From the NCBI GenBank assembly GCA_005885515.1, contig VAWK01000050.1:23784-87783 (forward strand): a stretch of DNA of 64,000 nt. The letters run 5' to 3'. Each line of letters opens with the position of its first letter. Positions within the stretch are counted from its first letter, which is position 1. Positions 1 through 8,532 of this stretch are shown here, in pieces. The notes beneath the pieces were generated by a model. It was given only the letters and a program-made list of their open reading frames with translations. It searched no databases and was not told the DNA's origin. The DNA is from Actinomycetota bacterium (GTDB lineage: Bacteria; Actinomycetota; Thermoleophilia; Solirubrobacterales; Solirubrobacteraceae). The position numbers and the translations under genes were made by a program.

Positions 1-538
1 TGTCCTCGCTGTCCTGCACGCCCTCGCGGATGACCGTGCCCCGATAGATGTCTGCCGCCAGCAGCGTCCCCAGCGCCGCCTGCCCCCGCCGCGCCTGGCT
101 CGTGACCGTGCGTACGGCCTCGGCGGTCGATGCGGCGGGGAGGATGCGGGCGTGCGCCAGCTCGTGGCGCAGGAAGCGCTCGCACTGCCCGGGAACCTGC
201 GGGTGCGACAGCACCGTGTCGATCTCGCCCAGCTCGACGGGCGCCGAGGCGATCAGCGAGTGCCTTACCCTGAGCAGCGCCTCGGCCACGATCTGCAGCT
301 GGTCGGCCTCCTCGGCGAGCAGATCGAGCGTGACGCTGACCGACCCGTCGAGCGAGTTCTCGATCGGCACGATCGCCCACTCCAGCTCGCCTGCGCGCAG
401 CTGCATGACGACCTCGTAGATGCTCGTCAGCGGCACCGGCTGGACGGCACCGGGGATGGCGCTGGCCAGCAGCGCCTCCTCGCTGAAGGTCCCCTCAGGG
501 CCCAGATAGCCGGCACGCGGCCGTGCGGTTGATGCCAT
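1..538 (-). CDS. pheA: Prephenate dehydratase (3'-truncated by window edge)
   Basis: Converts prephenate to phenylpyruvate in phenylalanine biosynthesis, in the cytoplasm. The translation begins MASTARPRAGYLGPEGTFSE; GYLGPEGTFSEEA is the family's N-terminal signature. It continues with VPIENSLDGSV and with RHSL and SHPQ motifs of the periplasmic-binding-protein-like catalytic fold. About 179 codons are visible; the TRD region and the C-terminal ACT regulatory domain would lie beyond position 1. The ATG at 538 is only one base from the stop of the DUF4446 gene upstream, so the two are probably co-transcribed. This ORF is not in the supplied track because it has no stop in the window. Confidence 0.93.
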   Translation of the reverse strand, partial: MASTARPRAGYLGPEGTFSEEALLASAIPGAVQPVPLTSIYEVVMQLRAGELEWAIVPIENSLDGSVSVTLDLLAEEADQLQIVAEALLRVRHSLIASAPVELGEIDTVLSHPQVPGQCERFLRHELAHARILPAASTAEAVRTVTSQARRGQAALGTLLAADIYRGTVIREGVQDSED

Positions 539-539
539 C

Positions 540-1076
540 TCAGGCGGGATGCTCGGCTGCCGTACCGGGTCCCTCGGCTGAGGACAGCGCGATGCGGACG
601 GCCTCGAGCTCCTCGGGAGACAGCTCCAGTTCGCCCTGGCCGCCGTTGACGGCCTTGGCGTACACGCGCGCCTGATCGCGGTGATGGATGCACGACAGCA
701 CGATCCCCGAGCGCTGGTCGTCCAGCAACGCGATCGATACCGACTGCTTGCCGGAGAGCTCGTTGTAGGCGTCATAGCGCACCAGCGCGCGGTGCGCGAA
801 CGTTCCGCGCAGCGCAGCCTCGGCGCCGCCGAGGCGCGCGTCCAGGCGCATCGCCACCTCGTCCACGTACGCGCGCAGGGCTTCGAACGCGTCGTGCACG
901 TCCGCCGCGTGCGCCACCAGGTCGCGCTCGCCGTGCTCGCCGAGCACCACGCGCTGCCTGCGCTGCAGCCGGCGCGTCTTCAGCAACAGTCCCACGCACG
1001 CCAGCAGCGCCAGCAGAGCGACGCCGGCGGCGGCGATCGCGATGATGCCGCGCGTGTCCGTGAGCGTGGTGGCCAT
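540..1076 (-). CDS. DUF4446 family membrane protein
   Basis: About 178 residues with one N-terminal transmembrane helix (IIAIAAAGVALLALLACVG) followed by a basic stretch and a soluble domain. The segment VRYDAYNELSGKQSVSIALL is characteristic of DUF4446, a family of unknown function widespread in Gram-positives. ATG 1076 is preferred over an in-frame GTG at 1082; neither has a clear Shine-Dalgarno sequence. It lies directly upstream of pheA with a one-base gap, an arrangement that says nothing clear about function. The C-terminus is acidic and ends near a region rich in Glu. Confidence 0.85.
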   Translation of the reverse strand: MATTLTDTRGIIAIAAAGVALLALLACVGLLLKTRRLQRRQRVVLGEHGERDLVAHAADVHDAFEALRAYVDEVAMRLDARLGGAEAALRGTFAHRALVRYDAYNELSGKQSVSIALLDDQRSGIVLSCIHHRDQARVYAKAVNGGQGELELSPEELEAVRIALSSAEGPGTAAEHPA

Positions 1077-1184
1077 CGCCACAAGTTAGCCGCTCGCCGT
1101 GGCGCGACGTTCGCTAGTCGCGCCTGCCGGCACGCGGCGCGCCCCACCGTCCGCGCCGGGCGAGCCAGACGCCGCGCGGGCGGC

Positions 1185-2327
1185 CTATTTTTCGAAGATC
1201 GCCAGGAACACGGCCTTGTTGTTTTCCAGGTCGTTCTCGCCCGGCACCCCCTCGACGAACACTTCTACCTTGGCTGCCACGCCGAGCGGCACTCCGATCA
1301 CTGGAATGTCGACGCTCACCGTTTTGCCCGGTTCGGACTTTTCGATCACGTGCGACGCCTTGAACTGCTTGCCGCTGGCCGTGACGGTCACGTCCGCCTT
1401 GACGTTTGTCTCGTTGAATTCGCCCGAGTTTTCGACCGTCGCCGTGAACGTCGGGTTGCCGCCGCCTTTGATGTGGTTGAGGGTCGGTTCGGGTTCCAGC
1501 TTGTTGGTGGCCACGCTCACGCCCGTCAGCGCGCTGCCGTGATTGCCGGGCTGCACCGGGGTGCTCGAGGAGCTGCTCGACCGGCCCGAGATGCGCGCCT
1601 GCACGGTGTTTGGGTCCAGCCAGCCGACGTTGGGGAGCGCGCGCGATTGGGACGTGCTGAGCCCGTGCACGCCCGCGGAGCTGAGCGCCTGCTGGATCAG
1701 GGGCGCGACCCGCTGCGAGTAGATGACATCGGACGCGAGAAATATCTCTATGTCGCCCGCGATCTGCGTGATCGCCTGCTTGCCCTGCCCGCCCAGCGCG
1801 GTCGGAACCAGGGCCGCGATCTTCGTCAGCGCTTCCGAGCGCATGTCCAGCGCCAGCAGCAGGTTGCGCTGCGCTCCCGCCATCTCCGCGGGCACGCTCA
1901 GGTTCTTTGCGCGCGTGGCCAGCGTTTGCGCCTGGATGCGCAGCTGATCGATCTGGACCTCGACGTTGAGCGCGGACTTGCCGCCCGCGCCGGTCAGCGC
2001 CGAGAACAGCGGGCCGGCGACGCTAGCGTCGGATTCGTGCGCGATCTGCCCGACGCTGCGGTTGTAGTTCTTCAGCGCCTGCTTTTTTTCGCTGTTCAGG
2101 CAGCCGTTGATGATCAGGATGATCACGATCAGCAGCACCACCCCGATCCCAGCCGCCACGCGGCGGCGCACCGTCACGGTGTGCTGGTCCAGCGCCAGGG
2201 CGCCGTGCGCAGGGCGCCGCGGGCGCGGACGATCGGGCGTCACGGTGCCATCTGCGCCCGGTCGCGGCCGGGCTGCTGTGCTTGACGGCCGAGGGTCTGT
2301 CTCCTCGCCATCGTCGAAAAACGACAA
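1185..2327 (-). CDS. Membrane-anchored protein with CARDB-like C-terminal domain
   Basis: About 380 residues. A Pro/Arg-rich cytoplasmic head (about residues 1-60) is followed by a single transmembrane helix (VVLLIVIILIINGCL), an alpha-helical extracellular region (about 85-250), a Ser-rich linker (SGRSSSSSS) and a beta-rich C-terminal domain. The latter (NPTFTATVENSGEFNE, ending ENDLENNKAVF) resembles CARDB/alpha-sandwich adhesion-like domains. I chose the TTG at 2327 because AAGGAG sits five bases upstream; the track's ATG at 2390 has no such site. Function is unknown. It is divergent from the kinase-fha operon and may be part of the same cell-surface programme, but that is inference. Confidence 0.75.
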   Translation of the reverse strand: MSFFDDGEETDPRPSSTAARPRPGADGTVTPDRPRPRRPAHGALALDQHTVTVRRRVAAGIGVVLLIVIILIINGCLNSEKKQALKNYNRSVGQIAHESDASVAGPLFSALTGAGGKSALNVEVQIDQLRIQAQTLATRAKNLSVPAEMAGAQRNLLLALDMRSEALTKIAALVPTALGGQGKQAITQIAGDIEIFLASDVIYSQRVAPLIQQALSSAGVHGLSTSQSRALPNVGWLDPNTVQARISGRSSSSSSTPVQPGNHGSALTGVSVATNKLEPEPTLNHIKGGGNPTFTATVENSGEFNETNVKADVTVTASGKQFKASHVIEKSEPGKTVSVDIPVIGVPLGVAAKVEVFVEGVPGENDLENNKAVFLAIFEK

Positions 2328-2353
2328 ATGCTGCTCCTTGCAGGGATTCCGAA

Positions 2354-2384
2354 GGCAGTCAGTATGACTACCGGCATGACTGCC
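2354..2384. promoter_or_regulatory. Inverted repeat in divergent promoter region
   Basis: GGCAGTCA and TGACTGCC form a perfect 8-bp inverted repeat separated by 15 bases. It lies in the 155-base space between the divergent genes starting at 2327 (minus) and 2483 (plus), so it could be an operator serving both. No regulator can be assigned from the sequence. Confidence 0.35.
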
Positions 2385-2482
2385 GGCCACCCCGGTGACG
2401 AGCCTGCAAGTTCAGCGTCAGCGTCTGCCTCCCTGCGATCGCAGGCAGGGTCTGCGCCTGCGGATGGCGAAAAACGTACCCG

Positions 2483-4504
2483 GTGCACTCCACGCACACC
2501 CTCGTCCACACCCCAGGGACGGCCGGGCGGGCGGACCTGGTCGAGTCGCCTCGGCTGCGCGCGCCGGTCGCTCGCGGCGCGAGCCCTATCGCGCGCGGGG
2601 GCGAGCGCGCCGATGCAACAGGCCTCGACGCCCAGTCGCAGGCTCGCGGCGGTCCCGGTGAGCTGGTGCTGGGCCGCTATAGCCTGTGCGAGCGCCTGGG
2701 TGCGGGCGGCTTCGGCGTCGTTTGGCGTGCCCGTGACGAGCTCCTGGGTCGCGAAGTTGCGCTCAAGCGCATCTCGCTGCCCGACGGCGACAGCGAGCGG
2801 GCAAGCCGCGAGGCGCTCGCCGCGGCGCGTCTGGCGCATCCGGCGATCGTGGCGCTGTACGAGGCGTGCGCGGCGAGCGATGCCTTCTATCTGGTATCCG
2901 AGCTGGTGCGCGGGGAGACCCTCGCGGGGCTGATCGCGACGCGGGCGCTCGACGACGAGCGCGTGCTGGGAATCGGCATCGCGCTCGCCGATGCGCTCGC
3001 CCATGCGCACGCGCGGGGCGTGATCCACCGCGACGTCAAGCCGCAGAACGTGCTCGTGCCGTCCGACTCGCAGGCTGTCGCGCCGGCGCCACGCGGCTTG
3101 CCGGCGGTGGCGAAGCTCACCGACTTCGGTGGCGCCAGCCTCGCGGGCGATGATGTGCTGACGCGCACCGGCGACGTGCTCGGCACGCTCGCCTACATGG
3201 CCCCCGAGCAGAGCGACGGCGGCGAGGTCGGCGAGGCGGCCGACCTGTACTCGCTGGCGCTGATCCTGTACGAGGCGTTCTCCGGCGTCAATCCGGTGCG
3301 CGGTCCGACAGCCGCGGCCACCGCGCGGCGCATCGGACGTCCGCTCGAGCCGCTCGCGCGCTCGCGGGGCGACCTGCCGGCCCCGCTCACGTGCGCCCTC
3401 GATCGAGCGCTGGCTGCGCGCCCCGCTGATCGCGGCACGCTCGAGCAGCTGCGCGCGGCCCTCGCGCAGGCGCTCGCGCTGGGCGCCGAGGGCGGCCCCG
3501 CGCGGGGGCGACCGCTTGCTCGCGTGCGCCTCGCCGCAGAACGTACGCGGGCAGGCCGGCCGCGCGCCGAGGTGAGCACGTGGGCCGCGGCGCCGGCGAG
3601 CGCGGAGGGATGGGAGGCCGCCCCCGCGCTGCGCGCCTGGCAGGCGCCCCTCTCCCAGCAGACGGCCCCACGCGCCTCCCCGGCCCGCGCGCGGGCCACG
3701 TCGCGCCCGCGGCACGAGCCCCGACCGGCGTACGAGCCACGGCCGCCGCAGGAGCGCCGCCCCGCTGCGTCCGGTCCTGCGCGCGCCGAAGCCTCCGGCG
3801 GCCGCCGCACGCACGCGGCGCTGGCGCGCGCGCTGTGGATCGGGTGTGCGGTCGCGACCATGGCGTGGGAGGCATGGAGCGGACGCGTGGGGGTGGCGCT
3901 GCTGATGCTTGCGGCGATCGCGCCCCTGGTTGCGCTGTCATCGCCGCGGCGATCGGACACCGAGCAACAGAGCGCGACGATCGCCGGCCGCAACCTGCTG
4001 GCAGGAGCGCTGGCGCCGATCCTCGGGCTGGCGAGCCTCGCGGGCGCGTTCCCGGCGATCGCCGGCCAGGCCTCGCGCTGGCGCACGCGCGCCGCCCTGG
4101 GCGCCCTGGGCTACTGGTGGCTCACGCTCGGCGAGCCTCTGCTGGCCCGGAGACTGTGGCTTGGCCCGGCGCCGGGAACGCCGCCGCGGGCGGCGTGGGA
4201 GGGATCCGTGAGTAGCGCAGCGGTACACGTGCTGGGCCCGGTGCTGAGCTTCGGCGTGCTGTTCGGGGCTGCGCTGTGGGGCGCGGCCGCGGTCTGCCTG
4301 CCGTGGATGGTGCGGGGGCGCAGAGCGGCGTTCGACGTGGTGGCGGTCACCGTTTGGTCGGCGGCGCTGGCCGCCGCCGCGCCGCTGGTCGACCACGGCC
4401 TCTCCGCCACCGCCGCGCACGGGAGCCCGCGCGGAGCCGTGCTGGGGGCGGTGATCGGCGGGGTGTTGGCCGTCGCCGCGCGCGCTCTGCGCGGTCCGGT
4501 CTGA
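2483..4504 (+). CDS. Polytopic eukaryotic-like Ser/Thr protein kinase
   Basis: A 673-residue kinase. The catalytic domain spans about residues 64-330: glycine loop LGAGGFGVVW, VALK lysine, catalytic loop VIHRDVKPQNVL, a DFG motif (LTDFGGAS) and YMAPEQ. A long Ala/Arg/Pro-rich linker follows, then roughly six to seven hydrophobic segments from about residue 450 to the end (for example LLAGALAPILGLASLAGAF). This replaces the single-helix plus sensor layout of PknB-type kinases. The first about 60 residues are low complexity, so a GTG start near the kinase domain is possible. It opens the fhaA-fhaB-pstP-pbpA-pknB-ddl operon, in the position where the cluster has its own regulator; FhaA-type proteins are likely substrates. 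Confidence 0.88.
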   Translation: MHSTHTLVHTPGTAGRADLVESPRLRAPVARGASPIARGGERADATGLDAQSQARGGPGELVLGRYSLCERLGAGGFGVVWRARDELLGREVALKRISLPDGDSERASREALAAARLAHPAIVALYEACAASDAFYLVSELVRGETLAGLIATRALDDERVLGIGIALADALAHAHARGVIHRDVKPQNVLVPSDSQAVAPAPRGLPAVAKLTDFGGASLAGDDVLTRTGDVLGTLAYMAPEQSDGGEVGEAADLYSLALILYEAFSGVNPVRGPTAAATARRIGRPLEPLARSRGDLPAPLTCALDRALAARPADRGTLEQLRAALAQALALGAEGGPARGRPLARVRLAAERTRAGRPRAEVSTWAAAPASAEGWEAAPALRAWQAPLSQQTAPRASPARARATSRPRHEPRPAYEPRPPQERRPAASGPARAEASGGRRTHAALARALWIGCAVATMAWEAWSGRVGVALLMLAAIAPLVALSSPRRSDTEQQSATIAGRNLLAGALAPILGLASLAGAFPAIAGQASRWRTRAALGALGYWWLTLGEPLLARRLWLGPAPGTPPRAAWEGSVSSAAVHVLGPVLSFGVLFGAALWGAAAVCLPWMVRGRRAAFDVVAVTVWSAALAAAAPLVDHGLSATAAHGSPRGAVLGAVIGGVLAVAARALRGPV

Positions 4505-4546
4505 CGTAGCATGGCTCACGGTCCAGCTGTCAGGGGCCCGTCCGCG

Positions 4547-5368
4547 ATGAATGTGCTGAAGAGCGTCGAGACCACGATCGCCAACCTCCTGGAGGGCGCC
4601 TTCGGACGGATCTTCCGCTCCGAGGTGCGCCCGGTGGAGCTGGCGCGCAAGCTCGCGCGCGAGATGGACGAGCACCGCACCGAGTCGCTGTCGCGCGTGT
4701 ACGCGCCAAATGAGTTCTCGGTATGGCTCTCGCCGCGCGACCGCACGCGGTACGAGGGAGTGGAGCACGAGGTGATCGACGAGCTGTGCGCGTACCTGCT
4801 CGAGCACGCCCGCCGCGAGGGCTTGATCCTGGCCTCGCCACCCCACATCGCCTTTCACACCGACGAGCGCCTGACGCTGGGCGAATTCGGCATTCAGGCA
4901 CAGCTCGTGCGCCACGACGAGCAACGCGAGCGCCCGCCGGCGGGTGTGCGCGGCGCGGGGGCCGCACCGGCGGCCGGCGCCGCACCGGCGCGCGCGGCGT
5001 CACCGGAGGGCGCGGGTGAAACGATGATCTACAGCGCCTCCGCGCGCCTGCGTGGGCCGATCGAGGAGGCCCAGGAGCGCCGCCCGGTGCCGCGCGCGAT
5101 GCTGGCGCTGGGAGCGCGGCGCCTGCTGCTGCCGCCCGCGGGCGGCACGGTCGGGCGCAGTCGAGACTGCGACATCGTGCTCGATGACGCCGGCGTCTCC
5201 CGCCGGCATGCCGAGATCCGTCCCGCGGCAGGCGGCTGGACGATCGCCGACCTCGGCTCCACCAACGGCGTGCTGCTCAACGGCCGGGCGCTGGGCAGCC
5301 GGCACGCCCTGCGGCCCGGCGACCGCATCGAGCTCGGCTCCACGGAGATCATCTTCGAACTTCGATGA
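4547..5368 (+). CDS. fhaA: FhaA-like protein, DUF3662 plus FHA domain
   Basis: About 273 residues. The N-terminal DUF3662 domain (about 1-120) carries EGAFGRIFRSEVRPVELARK, the hallmark of FhaA in actinobacteria. A variable Ala/Pro linker leads to a C-terminal FHA domain (about 185-273) with GRSRDCDIVL, SRRHAEI and STNGVLLNG, which binds phosphothreonine. I start at ATG 4547, where the conserved domain begins, rather than the track's 4511. In mycobacteria FhaA binds phosphorylated kinase and the MviN pseudokinase to control peptidoglycan synthesis. The stop overlaps the start of fhaB by four bases (ATGA). Confidence 0.93.
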   Translation: MNVLKSVETTIANLLEGAFGRIFRSEVRPVELARKLAREMDEHRTESLSRVYAPNEFSVWLSPRDRTRYEGVEHEVIDELCAYLLEHARREGLILASPPHIAFHTDERLTLGEFGIQAQLVRHDEQRERPPAGVRGAGAAPAAGAAPARAASPEGAGETMIYSASARLRGPIEEAQERRPVPRAMLALGARRLLLPPAGGTVGRSRDCDIVLDDAGVSRRHAEIRPAAGGWTIADLGSTNGVLLNGRALGSRHALRPGDRIELGSTEIIFELR

Positions 5369-5874
5369 CAACCCTGGCGCCCGTGTCGGTTGCGTTGAAG
5401 TTTGGCTTCTTGGCGGTCATGTATCTGTTCGCGCTGTGGGTCGCGCGCAGCGCGCGCAAGGACCTGCGCGGGCGCGGCGAGGCCGCGCGCGAGCAGCCGC
5501 CGCAAGCAGGCGCGATGCCCCCCGACGCCACCGGCATGTACTCGGCCTCGGCGCTCGGCCCGATCGACCTCGCGCGCCGCGCCCCGCGGCTGGTGGTCGA
5601 GCGCGCGCCGGGGCACGAGCCGGGCATGATCTATGACCTCGACGCGGATCTCGTGCTCGGGCGCGGCGATCGTGCCGAGATCAGGCTCGAGGACCCATTC
5701 GCCTCGGCGCGCCACGCGCGCGTGTACGAGCAGGGAAACATCGTGGTGATCGAGGACCTCGGCTCGACCAACGGCACCTACCTCAACGAGGAGCTGCTGG
5801 AGACCGCCCGTCCGCTGCACCCAGGCGACCGCGTGCGCATCGGCGACAGCGAATTCGCGTTTGAGGTGGACTGA
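5365..5874 (+). CDS. fhaB: FhaB-like membrane-anchored FHA protein
   Basis: 169 residues: an N-terminal transmembrane helix (FGFLAVMYLFALWVARS), a short linker, then an FHA domain (about 85-169) with LGRGDRAEIRLEDPFASARH and STNGTYLNEE. These are the phosphopeptide-binding loops. FhaB/FipA in mycobacteria links kinase signalling to division. It overlaps fhaA and pstP by four and one bases respectively, so translation is likely coupled. The FHA conserved residues (G, R, S, H, N) all appear present. Confidence 0.93.
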   Translation: MTTLAPVSVALKFGFLAVMYLFALWVARSARKDLRGRGEAAREQPPQAGAMPPDATGMYSASALGPIDLARRAPRLVVERAPGHEPGMIYDLDADLVLGRGDRAEIRLEDPFASARHARVYEQGNIVVIEDLGSTNGTYLNEELLETARPLHPGDRVRIGDSEFAFEVD

Positions 5875-7070
5875 TGCTGCGCGTCGCCGAGCAGTACGCC
5901 GCGACCGACACCGGGCGCCAGCGGCGCGCCAACGAGGACGCGCTGCTGTCGCGCGCTCCGCTGTTCGTGGTGGCCGATGGGATGGGCGGAGCGCAGGCCG
6001 GCGAGGTGGCTTCGCAGATCGCGGTGGAGGCCTTCAAGCGCGGTCTGCAGGACTCGGCCGAGCCCGAGACCGCGCTGGCGGAGCTCACGCGGGCGGCGAA
6101 CACGCGCATCCACGAGCTGTCGCATAGCCACACCGAGCAGGCCGGCATGGGCACCACCCTCACGGCCATGTACGTGGGGGCGGAGGACGTGTCGATCGCG
6201 CACGTGGGCGACAGTCGCGCCTACTGCTTGCGCGGCGCGGAGCTGATGCGGCTGACCGACGACCACTCGCTCGTGGACGAGCTGATGCGCCAGGGGCGGC
6301 TCACGCCCGAGGAGGCCGAGGAGCACCCGCAGCGCTCGGTGATCACGCGCGCGCTGGGCCCGGAGGGCACGGTGGACGTGGACACCCGCTCGTTTCGCGC
6401 ACGCGCGGGCGACGTGTACCTGCTGTGCAGCGACGGTCTCACGACGATGGTCTCCGAGGAGGAGCTGGCGGGGCTGCTGCGCGAGCACCCCCACCTGCGC
6501 GACGCGGGCGAGGCCCTGATCGCGGCCGCCAACGAGGCCGGGGGCCGGGACAACATCACGGTGGTGCTCGTGCGCCTTGAGGAGGTTGGGGCCGGCACGC
6601 AGCCCCCCGCGCCCGACGCGACGGCCTCCCCGCCCGGGGACGCCGCGCCAGACGCGCTCGACGCGACCGTGATCGGCGCTCCCGCGGTGCCCGCGCCGGT
6701 GATCCGGCGCCGCCCGCGCCGCCCGCTGCAGCGCGGCGCGCCGAAGGCCGCCTTGCGCGCGCGCGTGCGGCGCGCCGGCACGATCGGCGCCGTGCTCGTG
6801 GTGCTCGGGCTGCTCGGCGCAGGCGTGTACGAGGCGCTGCAGTCGGTGTACTTCATCGGCACCAACGGGCGCGGGCTGATCACGATCTATCGCGGAGTTC
6901 CGTTCAAGCTCCCGGGAAACGTGGCCCTGTACAGCAGCGACTTCGTCTCCGGGGTCAGCGCCTCGACGCTGCCGCCCGCCCGCCGCCGTGGGCTGCTCGA
7001 CCACTCGCTGCGCTCGGAAGGCAACGCGGCGGCGTTGATCCGGAGCCTGGAACTGGGCCAGCTCGAATGA
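5874..7070 (+). CDS. pstP: PP2C-family Ser/Thr phosphatase PstP
   Basis: 398 residues. The catalytic PP2C domain (about 1-235) has FVVADGMGGAQAGEVAS, VGDSRAY, CSDGLT and GGRDNITVVLV, including the metal-binding aspartates. An acidic/Pro-rich linker and an Arg-rich stretch precede one transmembrane helix (TIGAVLVVLGLLGAGVYEAL, about 300-322) and an extracellular tail of about 75 residues. It reverses phosphorylation by the kinases of this operon. Unlike the mycobacterial locus, the next gene is pbpA rather than rodA. Confidence 0.94.
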   Translation: MLRVAEQYAATDTGRQRRANEDALLSRAPLFVVADGMGGAQAGEVASQIAVEAFKRGLQDSAEPETALAELTRAANTRIHELSHSHTEQAGMGTTLTAMYVGAEDVSIAHVGDSRAYCLRGAELMRLTDDHSLVDELMRQGRLTPEEAEEHPQRSVITRALGPEGTVDVDTRSFRARAGDVYLLCSDGLTTMVSEEELAGLLREHPHLRDAGEALIAAANEAGGRDNITVVLVRLEEVGAGTQPPAPDATASPPGDAAPDALDATVIGAPAVPAPVIRRRPRRPLQRGAPKAALRARVRRAGTIGAVLVVLGLLGAGVYEALQSVYFIGTNGRGLITIYRGVPFKLPGNVALYSSDFVSGVSASTLPPARRRGLLDHSLRSEGNAAALIRSLELGQLE

Positions 7071-7080
7071 GGAGCGCGGC

Positions 7081-8532
7081 GTGAACCAGCCGATCCTGCG
7101 CCTGTTCGGCTTTGTGGTGCTGATGTTCGCGCTGCTCGTGGCGTTCACCTCGCGGTGGACGGTCTTCGAGGCGTCGTCGCTGCGCGACAACCCGCTCAAC
7201 GCGCGGGCGCTGCTGCAGCAGCAGCGCATCGAACGTGGCCGCATCCTCGCCGCCAACGGCGCCGTGCTCGCGCGCAGCGTGCGCGCGCCGCGCTCCAGCG
7301 GCTCGGAAGTCACATTCGAACGCTCCTATCCGAGCGGCGAACAGTTCGCGCACCCGATCGGCTACTCGTACATCGATCTCGGCCGCACCGGCGTGGAGAG
7401 CTTCCGCAACAGCGCGCTGAACGGCCAGCGGGAAACGGGCCTGCAGTCGATCCTCGATCAGTTGCAGGGCGCGAGGTCGCGCGGGGACGAGGTGATCACC
7501 ACGCTCGACCCGCAAGCCCAGCAGGTGGCCAACACCGCGCTGGCCGGCCACGAAGGCGCGGTGGTGGCGCTCGACCCGCGCAGCGGCGCGGTGGAGGTGA
7601 TGGCCTCGCAGCCGAGCTATGACCCGAACGCGCTGCGCTCGCAGCGCAGCTACCGCCGGCGCGCGCTGGTCGCGCCCGGCCGCCCGCTCGTGAACCGCGC
7701 GACCCAGTTCGGGTACGCGCCTGGGTCGAGCTTCAAGGTGGTGACGGCCACGGCGGCGATCGACACGGGCGCGTTCACGCCCGAATCGACGGTGAGCGGG
7801 CGCGACAACGTGCCGATTTCGGGCGTGCCGCTGCAGAACGACAACAACGAGAGCTTCGGCGCGATCACGCTCACGGAGGGCCTCGCGAAGTCGGTCAACA
7901 CGGTGTGGGCGCAGGTGGCCGAACGGCTGGGCCGGCAGACGCTCGCCCGCTACATGACCCGCTTCGGCTTCGACCGCAAGCCCAAGCTGGACTATCCGGG
8001 CGAAGAGATGTCGGCCAGCGGCGAGTACGAGCGCGCGCGGCTGCTTGCGCCCACGAGCCGGCTGGTGGACGTGGGACGGCTGGGCATCGGGCAGGACAAA
8101 CTCGAGGTCACGCCGCTGCAGATGGCCGAGGTGGCGGCAGCGGTGGCCAACCACGGCAAGCTTATGGTGCCACACCTGACCGACAGGATCGTCGATCCCG
8201 ACGGGCGTACCGTGCAGCGCGTCGCCCCGCGGCTGCAGACGGTGGTGATGAAGTCCTCAACCGCCGACGCGGTCACCGCCATGATGGAGGCCGTGGTCAA
8301 CGAAGGCACAGGCACATCCGCGCAGATCCCGGGCGTGCAGGTGGCGGGCAAGACCGGGACGGCGGAGACGCAGATCGGCACGGCGATCAACAACGTGTGG
8401 TTCATCGCCTTCGCGCCCGCGTCGGCTCCGCGCGTGGCGATCGCGGTGACGCTGCGCGGCGTGCCGGGCCAGGGCGCGGCGTTCGCGGCGCCGGTCGCCC
8501 GGCAGGTGATCGAAAGGCTGCTGCATGCTTGA
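7081..8532 (+). CDS. pbpA: Penicillin-binding protein 2 / PbpA, class B transpeptidase
   Basis: 483 residues, GTG start preceded by GAGGAG-like bases. An N-terminal transmembrane helix (LRLFGFVVLMFALLVAF) is followed by a dimerisation region and the transpeptidase domain. All three active-site motifs are visible: SxxK (GSSFKVVTA), SxN (KSVNTVW) and KTGTAE. It cross-links peptidoglycan in the cell wall. The gene ends eight bases inside the start of pknB. A SEDS partner (RodA/FtsW) is expected directly upstream in related loci and is missing here. Confidence 0.94.
   Translation: MNQPILRLFGFVVLMFALLVAFTSRWTVFEASSLRDNPLNARALLQQQRIERGRILAANGAVLARSVRAPRSSGSEVTFERSYPSGEQFAHPIGYSYIDLGRTGVESFRNSALNGQRETGLQSILDQLQGARSRGDEVITTLDPQAQQVANTALAGHEGAVVALDPRSGAVEVMASQPSYDPNALRSQRSYRRRALVAPGRPLVNRATQFGYAPGSSFKVVTATAAIDTGAFTPESTVSGRDNVPISGVPLQNDNNESFGAITLTEGLAKSVNTVWAQVAERLGRQTLARYMTRFGFDRKPKLDYPGEEMSASGEYERARLLAPTSRLVDVGRLGIGQDKLEVTPLQMAEVAAAVANHGKLMVPHLTDRIVDPDGRTVQRVAPRLQTVVMKSSTADAVTAMMEAVVNEGTGTSAQIPGVQVAGKTGTAETQIGTAINNVWFIAFAPASAPRVAIAVTLRGVPGQGAAFAAPVARQVIERLLHA

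Noticed and set aside
681-2285. Long plus-strand ORF of 534 aa
   Set aside because: It is the shadow of the DUF4446 and membrane-protein genes on the minus strand; composition is Arg/His-rich without motifs.
7071-7080. Space for a degraded rodA between pstP and pbpA
   Set aside because: Only ten bases remain, so no remnant can be present.
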